This document shows, piece after piece, positions 1 through 6,016 of a stretch of 6,016 nucleotides of DNA. Where the stretch lies: assembly GCA_027083655.1 (NCBI GenBank), contig JALWNS010000465.1:1746-7761 (forward strand), written 5' to 3'. Each line of letters begins with the position of its first letter. Positions within the stretch are counted from its first letter, which is position 1. Both the position numbers and the translations under genes were made by a program. The notes beneath the pieces are model-generated. The model had not been told where the DNA came from. It made no database searches and saw only the letters and a program-made list of their open reading frames with translations. The DNA is from Bacteroidales bacterium (GTDB lineage Bacteria > Bacteroidota > Bacteroidia > Bacteroidales > S143-33).

Positions 1-44
1 TTTGTATAATTAAATTAGGGAAATTAGTAAGGTATGGGCAAGGA

Positions 45-1238
45 ATGAAATATATTGTAACATTGATAATATTTCTATTCGCTTTTTATGTATTTAGGGC
101 ACAAGATGGATTGCAGTATTTCAATTCTATAAGGGAGAAGGTTGGTCTGATACCTCTAAGACAAGATCCAAGACTCGATAGGGCGATTTTATGGCATTGT
201 AAATATATGTCATATACACATGAGCTTACACATAAAGAAAGTCCAGGAAACCAATTCTTTAGAGGTAAGACCCCAGATCAGAGGGCTGTGCAGGCAGGTA
301 TGAATTGTAGGTATGTAGCAGAGAATCTAACTTTTAACCAGGAAAATTCGAAAGATGCAATTGATGATTTGATATCTACTGTATATCACCGTTTTTCGTT
401 GTTATCTCCTGAAATGGATATAGCAGGATTTGCTTCTTTTGACAATTATTATGGCTTGTTGCTTAGCAATAGCTATCTTGATTCTTTATGTAGGTCTTTT
501 ACAAATGATCCGGATCTTGTAAGCTTTATTTATGTTACTGTGTGTGATTTGTATCAAAAAAAAGTGCCTTTACTTGATTATGTAGAAGCTTTGGAGAAAG
601 TACAAAAACAGAATGCCGATATTATAGTTTACCCTTATCCAGGTCAGCAGGACATACCTGTTTCTTTTTCGGAAGAAGAACCCAACCCTGTTCCTAAATG
701 TTTTATTGTTGGTTATCCTATAACAGTGGAATTTAACCCATATTACCATCCTTTATTGCCAACAAGGGTATCTATAAAGCTTAGGGATAGTAAAGGGAAG
801 ATTGTACCAGGGCGTTTTTTGACAGCTTCTAATGATCCACACCACAAACTAACATTGTACCAGTATTCATTTATCCCCCGGAATGTACTATCTCCTGGAG
901 AAAAATATTGGGTAGAGCTCAAGTATACCGAAGGCGGAGTGAAGAAGAAGAAACTTTGGTCTTTTACAACTGTGTCTTTCCCTGCAATCTTTGAGCTCAA
1001 TGGCCAGAAGACTATTTACGTGCCTTCGCCTTCAGAATTTTATGTGATGGTTGAGCCTAGAAATTGCCGCGACACGGTATTTAATCATTTACAGGTTAAG
1101 TATTCGACTGATTATTTTAATGTCGAGTTTGTAGGATCTTTATTTTTAAGGATAAATATCAGGGGCCGGAAAGAACAGTTTGCCCAAATAGATTTGGAGA
1201 ATGGTTATAGCTTGCGTATAATAATTCTTGGTGAGTAG
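45..1238 (+). CDS. Exported CAP-domain (SCP/PR-1-like) protein with Ig-like middle region
   Basis: Seen: residues 1-20 form a signal peptide (Lys2, a hydrophobic run, then FRAQ before Asp21) with no lipobox cysteine, so a Sec-exported periplasmic or secreted protein is likely. Residues about 24-175 read as a bacterial CAP domain: an N-terminal helix with GLIPL, a histidine-rich stretch (H51, H59, H63, E65), AENLTF at 92-97 and VYHR at 113-116. H63, E65, E93 and H115 are candidates for the conserved CAP cavity residues. Residues about 195-310 resemble the Ig-like beta region that often follows CAP domains in bacteria, ending in WSFTT (305-309). Residues 311-397 match nothing I know. Family knowledge: CAP proteins are extracytoplasmic and their biochemical activity is mostly undefined, so no substrate is assigned. 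The start at 45 is chosen because it yields a clean signal peptide. The frame is open upstream to the window edge, so an earlier start is not formally excluded. There is no good Shine-Dalgarno; AAGGA directly abuts the ATG. Arginine codons are mostly AGG/AGA (14 of 20), unlike secA. No T9SS C-terminal sorting domain is obvious. Confidence 0.85.
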   Translation: MKYIVTLIIFLFAFYVFRAQDGLQYFNSIREKVGLIPLRQDPRLDRAILWHCKYMSYTHELTHKESPGNQFFRGKTPDQRAVQAGMNCRYVAENLTFNQENSKDAIDDLISTVYHRFSLLSPEMDIAGFASFDNYYGLLLSNSYLDSLCRSFTNDPDLVSFIYVTVCDLYQKKVPLLDYVEALEKVQKQNADIIVYPYPGQQDIPVSFSEEEPNPVPKCFIVGYPITVEFNPYYHPLLPTRVSIKLRDSKGKIVPGRFLTASNDPHHKLTLYQYSFIPRNVLSPGEKYWVELKYTEGGVKKKKLWSFTTVSFPAIFELNGQKTIYVPSPSEFYVMVEPRNCRDTVFNHLQVKYSTDYFNVEFVGSLFLRINIRGRKEQFAQIDLENGYSLRIIILGE

Positions 1239-1290
1239 TAACTTTTTTACCTTCCATGCGTCCAATTATTGGAAATAAAAACAAACTGGT
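1239..1290 (+). other. Short gap between CAP and receptor genes, no terminator
   Basis: This 52-base spacer holds a T-run (1243-1248) without a convincing GC-rich stem before it, so I see no terminator and favour read-through from the CAP gene into the receptor gene. An imperfect Bacteroidota -7-like octamer (TAACTTTT, 1239-1246) lacks the final G and has no well-spaced TTG upstream, so I do not call a promoter. A 13-base near-palindrome with 6-base arms around a single T (1261-1273) precedes an A-rich stretch just before the start codon. That A-rich leader, rather than a Shine-Dalgarno, probably supports translation initiation, as is usual in this phylum. Confidence 0.5.
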
Positions 1291-3657
1291 ATGAGAAAGT
1301 TTTTTCTATTGGTTATGGTTTTGTTTACCCCGCGCCTAATTTTTGCCCAGTTTTCAATAACGGGACAGGTAAAAGACGCGCAAATCCACAGTCCTATTCC
1401 TTATGCTACGGTAATAGTGTTAGATGACCGTGATAGTGCTATTACTATGGCAATGGCAGATGGACAGGGATTTTTTACCATACAAATGAAACAGGGGAAA
1501 TACTCTATATTATTGCGTTATCTTGGCTATAAGGATGATACGCTTAGCCTTTACGTGGATAGCGACCGCCAGGTAGGTGTAATATACCTAGAACCTAGAG
1601 CAGAAGAATTAGAAGGTGTGACAGTCAAGGCAAGTAAAAGGAAAATAGATCTAGACCGCCAGGAGGTGATCATTACTAAAGAGATGAAGTCCAGGGCCCC
1701 TAATGTTAATGAATTGTTGAACCAGGTCAATGGTATCACTTACGACCGTTATAACAACCAATTATCGGTAGATGGCCACACAAATATTTTGATTCTGGTC
1801 AATGGGTTAAAAAAAGATTACAATTACATACAATCGCTCAATCCAGACCGTATCCTTAAGCTGCAAATCATCCGTGATCCAGGCGGCCGCTATGGTCTGG
1901 AAGGCTATTATGCAGTCATAAATATTGTGCTCAAAGACAACTACCAGGGAGTAGATACTTATGTCGTTGGGTCAGCGTTGTTTGACCCGGATGCTCCGGT
2001 TTCCCATGTTAACATACACCAGCACGATATTGCTAACCTGATTTACACCAAAGGCAAAGTGAATTTTTATATTAACCAGAGCTATTATAACAATCAATTT
2101 TGGATCGATAGCCTGATCGAAAAGCGTTTTTATGTTAATGGCTTTAGGCAGGTTAAACAAGGAATCGATAATCCGGTCTATTACCACGGACAGATGCATA
2201 ATATAACCACAGGTATTGATTATCAAATAAACCCATTGAATGTTGTGAGCCTGGAGCTAAAGTCCACAATGGTACCTTTCGATCCTTCGGCAGAAAATAG
2301 TACTAGTTATGTTCAAAATTTCTGGGATTCAGTGCTGGTAGCCGATTATGTCGAGACGGCTATTAATAGGAATGGATCTTGGTATTACGGAGGAACTGTG
2401 TTTTACAAAGGCAGCTTTTCTAAATTGGACATAGAATCAGACCTTAATTTGGGCAGGGACCTGTCCCATAGCCAGACACAGCTTTTGCAGGATGGTAATT
2501 ATCTGGTTGATAATGAGGTGGACAACCAGACGGATGCTTTGGAGTTTAATGCCGAGGGTACCTATTACATGGGCAATCTGTCGTTGAACGCAGGTCTTGG
2601 ATATATTACACGTAGCCTCACTTACCAGACTATTAACCATAGCGGGCAATTATCCGGAGAGGAGGCAACAGGGCAGAGCCAGGATGTGCGCCTGCGTTCT
2701 TATGGTTATATTTCATGGAAAATGAACAACACGGTTTCTTTGAAAGTTGGTTCTGCAGTGGAAAGGTACTTATATTCTGGCCCAGAGGGAGATTACCGCC
2801 AGTGGATAACCCAACCATTTGTGAATTTTCAGCTTAGAATGTTGAATGATCTGCTTGTGCTGACTGCCAAATACCGTGCAAATACGACTTATCCCACAGC
2901 ACAGCAGTTAAATCCGGCAGTCGTTGTGCTAGATAGTGGTATAGCACAGATGGGTAATCCGTCCCTTCATCCGTATGTGATTAATAATTTGTCTGTTAAT
3001 ATGCAGATTATGAAAGGTTTGCTAACCGTTGAACCGTATTATAGTTTCTCGAACAATTATATTGCCCTGATAGGCAGGTCACGGGATGATATGCCTTATA
3101 ATGTTGTTTATTCATACGAGAACGTGGGCAAGTATATAAACAGGGGGCTGCGTGTGAACTTTATTGTGCCATTTAGCAAGTCGGTTATCTGGAAAAATGA
3201 CATGGATTTTTACTGGTCTGATATTCAATATGACACAGAGGAGACAAATGTGCATGATTGGACAGGATCATCGCAGTTGATTTATTACAATCCCAAGGTG
3301 CTAACTGCAGGATTACTGTATCAAAATTATCTCTCCAAGCGAATAACTGCGCAGGGTTATCGATCCAATGGTAATGATTTTATTGGAATGTTTGCCCAGA
3401 AAGGCTTTTTTGACCAGAAATTGACCCTGACATTGTTTTATATCTTTCCGTTACATCCAGACGGTAAATGGATAAATTATACATTGGAGAATTATACCCA
3501 AACCCCAGTTTTTGAACAATACCAGCGTATAGACCTAAGCCTGTTAAAAAATATTTTTAACGTTGAGTTAGAGTACAGGTTTAGCCGTGGAAAAGTGATG
3601 AAGATAAAGAAACCCGAACAGCAATTGCAACGTACGAAGCTTAAGTCAATCCTTTAG
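1291..3657 (+). CDS. TonB-dependent-receptor-like outer-membrane beta-barrel protein
   Basis: Seen: a signal peptide at residues 1-20 (RK, hydrophobic core, LIFAQ). A carboxypeptidase-regulatory-like beta-sandwich follows at about 22-101 (ITGQV, then PYATVIV, GFFTI and YLGY). The segment EELEGVTVKA (105-114) leads into a plug-like domain at about 120-220, with NELLNQVNGI (140-149), LILVNGLKK (167-175), a run resembling the plug's vexIeViRgPggrYG pattern (about 186-202) and AVINIVLK (208-215). The remaining 570 residues show alternating aromatic/polar beta strands and include GNPSLHPY (555-562), typical of the outer-membrane beta-barrel family found with Bacteroidota TonB-dependent receptors. 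The length of 788 residues fits this family. The last barrel-like strand is about residues 755-766 (FNVELEYRFSRGK), after which a basic tail of roughly 20 residues continues to the end. Inference: it sits in the outer membrane and may import or bind an unknown ligand using TonB energy. No SusD-like lipoprotein follows, so it is not a standard glycan-uptake pair. It probably shares a transcript with the CAP gene 52 bases upstream and ends at the terminator at 3677. Arginine codons are intermediate (22 CGN, 12 AGR). Confidence 0.92.
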   Translation: MRKFFLLVMVLFTPRLIFAQFSITGQVKDAQIHSPIPYATVIVLDDRDSAITMAMADGQGFFTIQMKQGKYSILLRYLGYKDDTLSLYVDSDRQVGVIYLEPRAEELEGVTVKASKRKIDLDRQEVIITKEMKSRAPNVNELLNQVNGITYDRYNNQLSVDGHTNILILVNGLKKDYNYIQSLNPDRILKLQIIRDPGGRYGLEGYYAVINIVLKDNYQGVDTYVVGSALFDPDAPVSHVNIHQHDIANLIYTKGKVNFYINQSYYNNQFWIDSLIEKRFYVNGFRQVKQGIDNPVYYHGQMHNITTGIDYQINPLNVVSLELKSTMVPFDPSAENSTSYVQNFWDSVLVADYVETAINRNGSWYYGGTVFYKGSFSKLDIESDLNLGRDLSHSQTQLLQDGNYLVDNEVDNQTDALEFNAEGTYYMGNLSLNAGLGYITRSLTYQTINHSGQLSGEEATGQSQDVRLRSYGYISWKMNNTVSLKVGSAVERYLYSGPEGDYRQWITQPFVNFQLRMLNDLLVLTAKYRANTTYPTAQQLNPAVVVLDSGIAQMGNPSLHPYVINNLSVNMQIMKGLLTVEPYYSFSNNYIALIGRSRDDMPYNVVYSYENVGKYINRGLRVNFIVPFSKSVIWKNDMDFYWSDIQYDTEETNVHDWTGSSQLIYYNPKVLTAGLLYQNYLSKRITAQGYRSNGNDFIGMFAQKGFFDQKLTLTLFYIFPLHPDGKWINYTLENYTQTPVFEQYQRIDLSLLKNIFNVELEYRFSRGKVMKIKKPEQQLQRTKLKSIL

Positions 3658-3676
3658 CTTTCTCATAAATCCTTAA

Positions 3677-3708
3677 AGGGCTGTCTATGATAGGCAGCCC
3701 TATTTTTT
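3677..3708 (+). terminator. Rho-independent terminator after the receptor gene
   Basis: A 9-base-pair stem (3677-3685 pairing with 3693-3701, including one G-U pair) closes a 7-base loop, TATGATA. One A follows, then six Ts (3703-3708). The stem has a GC-rich centre and starts 19 bases after the receptor stop codon. It should end the upstream transcript and insulate secA. No matching T-run lies on the other side, so it appears one-directional. Confidence 0.88.
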
Positions 3709-3753
3709 GCTGTGAAATTAAGCTAAATTTTATCTTTTGTTGCTCGAAAAGTT

Positions 3754-3761
3754 TATATTTG
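3754..3761 (+). promoter_or_regulatory. secA: Candidate Bacteroidota -7 promoter box for secA
   Basis: TATATTTG exactly fits the Bacteroidota primary-sigma -7 consensus TAnnTTTG and lies downstream of the terminator and 65 bases upstream of the secA start. The -33 element is not convincing: the nearest TTG triplets (3737-3739 and 3740-3742) sit only 14 and 11 bases before the box, shorter than the usual spacing of about 19-21. If the box is used, transcription would begin near 3767-3770 and give a leader of about 57-60 bases. An AT-rich 8-mer with two free positions can arise by chance here, hence the moderate confidence. Confidence 0.5.
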
Positions 3762-3769
3762 TTAGTTAG

Positions 3770-3826
3770 ATTAATCAAGAATAAAGTTTTTCAATTAATT
3801 CTTTGAATTTAAAAATATTACAAGAT
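3770..3826 (+). promoter_or_regulatory. secA: A/T-rich secA leader without Shine-Dalgarno
   Basis: The bases before the secA ATG are almost entirely A and T (for example AATTTAAAAATATTACAAGAT, shown here in two parts: AATTTAAAAATA then TTACAAGAT). There is no AGGAGG-like stretch at normal spacing; only the isolated AAG at 3822-3824 comes close. Bacteroidota genes commonly start translation through A-rich, unstructured leaders instead. The leader encodes no obvious arrest peptide such as the SecM used by Escherichia coli to regulate secA, so no such regulation is apparent. Confidence 0.5.
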
Positions 3827-6016
3827 ATGGGTGTTTTAGAAAGAGTATTAAAAGCAGTTTTTGGCGATAAACACCAGAAAGATATTCAAAAATTATTGCC
3901 ATTAGTAGCTCAGATAAACGAAGAGTACGAAAAGCTCAGTGGTTTATCAAATGATGAACTGAGACAAAAGACCTGGCAGTTACGTCAGCTAATAAAAGAC
4001 CGTACCAAAGATTTAGAGGCACAGATCGATGAACTAAAACAGAGGGCAGAGGATGATGATACACCACTGGAAGAGAAGGAGCGTCTTTACAAGGAAATAG
4101 AGAAGTTGGAGAAAAAGGTTGATAATATCATAGAGGATACCCTCAATGAGATATTGCCCATAGCCTTTGCTCTTGTAAAAGAGACCGCCCGCCGTTTCAA
4201 GGAAAATGATGAGCTTGTAGTTACTGCTACTGACTTTGACCGTCAGTTAGCTGCAGAAAAGGATTATGTGCGTATTGAGGGTGACAAGGCTATTTACAAA
4301 AATGAGTGGATGGCAGGCGGCCACTTGATTAAATGGGATATGGTGCATTTTGATGTACAGCTAATGGGTGGTATTGTCCTGCATCAAGGCAAGATCGCAG
4401 AGATGGCTACGGGTGAAGGTAAAACACTGGTGGCTACATTGCCATTGTTCCTCAATGCCTTGCCAGGCCGCGGTGTTCATCTGGTCACTGTTAATGATTA
4501 TCTAGCCAAGCGTGACCAGGAATGGATGGGACCACTTTATGAGTTCCATGGCCTGAGTGTGGATTGCATTGACAAGCATGAGCCACATAGTGAAGGCCGC
4601 CGTAAAGCTTACCAGGCAGACATCACTTATGGTACAAATAATGAGTTTGGTTTTGATTACCTGCGTGATAACATGGTTATTGATCCAGAGGAGATGGTGC
4701 AGCGCGGTCATAATTATGCTATTATTGACGAGGTGGACTCTGTGTTGATAGACGAGGCGCGTACACCGCTTATTATTTCTGGGCCTGTGGGTAAGAGCCG
4801 TGACCAGGAACTTTACCGCGAGCTCAAGCCTAAAGTTGTAAAATTATACGAGGCTCAAAAACGCCTTGTTACACAGTTGCTTGCCAAGGCAAAGCAGCTA
4901 TACAAAGAGGAGAAATTTGACGAGGCAGGTCTTTTGCTTCTGAGAGCTTATAAGGGTCTGCCAAAAAACCGTGCTCTGATTAAGTTCCTGAGCGAGAAAG
5001 GCGTTAAGGCTTTGCTCCAGAAGACAGAGAATTTCTATTTGCAGGAGAATGCACGCCGTATGCCTGAGGTGACAGAGGAGCTATACTTTGTCATTGATGA
5101 GAAGATGAATAGCGTGGAGCTTACAGACAAAGGTATTCAGCTCATAACAGAGGCGTCGGAAGATCCTAATCTGTTCGTTTTGCCGGATTTAGGAAGCGAG
5201 ATAGCAAGGATCGAAAATGATCCGGAGCTTAGCCAGAAGAAAAAGCAGGAGCTCAAGGAAAAATTAATGCAGGAGTTTGCAGAGAAATCAGAAAAACTGC
5301 ATGTCATCCACAACTTGCTCAAGGCATACGCTATGTTTGAGCGTGATGTGGATTATGTGGTCATGGATGGCCAGGTCAAGATTGTTGATGAGCACACGGG
5401 GCGTATTCTTGAAGGACGCCGTTATTCCGAAGGTCTGCACCAGGCTATTGAGGCTAAAGAGAACGTCAAAATAGAGGCTACCACACAGACTTATGCTACA
5501 GTTACTTTGCAGAACTATTTCCGTATGTACAAGAAGCTGGCCGGTATGACTGGTACAGCTGAGACCGAAGCTCAGGAATTCTGGGATATATACAAGCTTG
5601 AGGTTGTTGTCATTCCGACTAATAAGCCTGTTATCCGGGAAGACAAAGATGACCTTATATTCCGTACAAAGAGAGAAAAATACAAGGCTATAATCGAGGA
5701 AGTCGAGCGTTTGGTTAAGCAAGGTAGGGCAGTACTTGTAGGTACAACATCAGTGGAGGTAAGTGAACAGCTGAGCCGTATGCTCAAGCGCCGGGGCATA
5801 AAGCACCAGGTCTTGAATGCTAAGCACCATGCACGTGAAGCAGAGATAGTAGCCAAGGCAGGACAGCCAGGTGCCGTGACAATTGCTACAAACATGGCTG
5901 GCCGTGGTACAGATATCAAGCTACATCCTAAAGTTAGGGAAGCTGGAGGTCTAGCTATTATTGGTAGTGAGAGGCATGAGAGCCGCCGTATTGACCGCCA
6001 GCTTCGCGGTCGTGCA
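3827..6016 (+). CDS. secA: Preprotein translocase ATPase SecA (3' end outside window)
   Basis: SecA is the cytosolic motor ATPase that pushes unfolded preproteins through SecYEG. Seen, by residue: Q178 in FDVQLMGG (Q-motif region); Walker A MATGEGKT 193-200 with K199; [11 protein letters not shown] 220-230; Walker B/DEAD-type DEVD 301-304 followed by [15 protein letters not shown]; the second linker region [19 protein letters not shown] 521-539; MTGTAETE 574-581; [13 protein letters not shown] 685-697 with arginine-finger-region R693; and [18 protein letters not shown] 713-730, where the window ends. The frame is open for all 730 codons with no stop. Bacteroidota SecA proteins are about 1,100 residues, so about one third is missing (end of motor domain 2, helical scaffold/wing and C-terminal tail). 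Compared with E. coli (K108, D209 and R509 from memory), offsets are about +91, +92 and +184. These imply one extra segment before Walker A (about residues 60-125, charged and coiled-coil-like) and another at about 330-415, both typical of the phylum. The start at 3827 gives the usual short N-terminal helix ([12 protein letters not shown]). Arginine codons are mainly CGT/CGC (38 CGN, 9 AGR), as expected for a well-expressed gene. Confidence 0.97.
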   Translation, partial: MGVLERVLKAVFGDKHQKDIQKLLPLVAQINEEYEKLSGLSNDELRQKTWQLRQLIKDRTKDLEAQIDELKQRAEDDDTPLEEKERLYKEIEKLEKKVDNIIEDTLNEILPIAFALVKETARRFKENDELVVTATDFDRQLAAEKDYVRIEGDKAIYKNEWMAGGHLIKWDMVHFDVQLMGGIVLHQGKIAEMATGEGKTLVATLPLFLNALPGRGVHLVTVNDYLAKRDQEWMGPLYEFHGLSVDCIDKHEPHSEGRRKAYQADITYGTNNEFGFDYLRDNMVIDPEEMVQRGHNYAIIDEVDSVLIDEARTPLIISGPVGKSRDQELYRELKPKVVKLYEAQKRLVTQLLAKAKQLYKEEKFDEAGLLLLRAYKGLPKNRALIKFLSEKGVKALLQKTENFYLQENARRMPEVTEELYFVIDEKMNSVELTDKGIQLITEASEDPNLFVLPDLGSEIARIENDPELSQKKKQELKEKLMQEFAEKSEKLHVIHNLLKAYAMFERDVDYVVMDGQVKIVDEHTGRILEGRRYSEGLHQAIEAKENVKIEATTQTYATVTLQNYFRMYKKLAGMTGTAETEAQEFWDIYKLEVVVIPTNKPVIREDKDDLIFRTKREKYKAIIEEVERLVKQGRAVLVGTTSVEVSEQLSRMLKRRGIKHQVLNAKHHAREAEIVAKAGQPGAVTIATNMAGRGTDIKLHPKVREAGGLAIIGSERHESRRIDRQLRGRA

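Noticed and set aside
1..10. TTTGTATAAT at the window edge as a promoter for the CAP gene
   Set aside because: TATAAT is not the Bacteroidota -7 form, and the TTTG could only complete a TAnnTTTG box whose first half lies outside the window, so it cannot be judged.
34..48. Four-codon mini-frame (ATG GGC AAG GAA TGA) whose stop overlaps the CAP gene start
   Set aside because: A coupled leader peptide is possible, but a frame this short is expected by chance and nothing else supports its translation.
743..1000. Minus-strand open frame inside the CAP gene
   Set aside because: It is wholly contained in a gene with clear domain structure, and its translation has no recognisable features.
1238..1250. 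GTAA/TTAC hairpin with T-run as a terminator between the CAP and receptor genes
   Set aside because: It has only four weak base pairs and the T-run forms most of the loop and one arm, so it would not terminate transcription.
5288..5722. 144-codon open frame on the minus strand inside secA
   Set aside because: It lies opposite conserved SecA motifs, its translation resembles no known protein, and such antisense frames commonly arise from the codon bias of the sense gene.
5572..5919. 115-codon open frame on the minus strand inside secA
   Set aside because: It overlaps both secA and the previous antisense frame, has no leader features, and its composition is what the complement of SecA codons would give.
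45..6016. Possible dedicated secretion or defence cluster formed by the CAP protein, receptor and SecA
   Set aside because: SecA is the complete-motif housekeeping form with its own leader, and a strong terminator separates it from the other two genes; no effector, immunity, nuclease or mobile-element gene is present.

Overview
The window comes from a member of the Bacteroidota. The clearest evidence is the SecA at the right end. It has the phylum's long form, with extra sequence before the Walker A motif and again between the first nucleotide-binding domain and the protein-crosslinking domain. Other support comes from a TonB-dependent-receptor-like outer-membrane protein with an N-terminal carboxypeptidase-regulatory-like domain, A-rich gene leaders without a good Shine-Dalgarno sequence, and a TATATTTG box upstream of secA that fits the Bacteroidota -7 consensus TAnnTTTG. 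I cannot name a genus. The composition is AT-rich, most strongly in the first gene.

Layout: all three genes are on the + strand. (1) Positions 45-1238 encode an exported 397-residue protein with a CAP (SCP/PR-1-like) domain, an Ig-like middle region and an unrecognised C-terminal segment. (2) After a 52-base gap with no visible terminator, 1291-3657 encodes a 788-residue outer-membrane beta-barrel protein of the TonB-dependent receptor class, with no SusD-like partner in view. (3) A rho-independent terminator at 3677-3708 closes this unit. (4) A short intergenic region with a candidate promoter and an A/T-rich leader precedes secA, which starts at 3827 and runs off the right edge after 730 codons. 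The missing part is the end of the second motor domain, the helical scaffold/wing region and the C-terminal tail.

Functionally, secA is a housekeeping gene that powers Sec export. The two upstream genes are envelope genes whose products would both need the Sec pathway, but their position next to secA is probably coincidental because a terminator and a separate promoter lie between them. The CAP protein and the barrel protein may be co-transcribed, but their substrates cannot be read from the sequence.

I found no mobile element, CRISPR array, RNA gene or defence-like system. This looks like an ordinary chromosomal region. The points worth a second look are modest: a possible CAP/receptor pairing, the CAP protein's unassigned C-terminus, the barrel protein's basic tail, a step in arginine codon use between the genes, and the SecA insertions.
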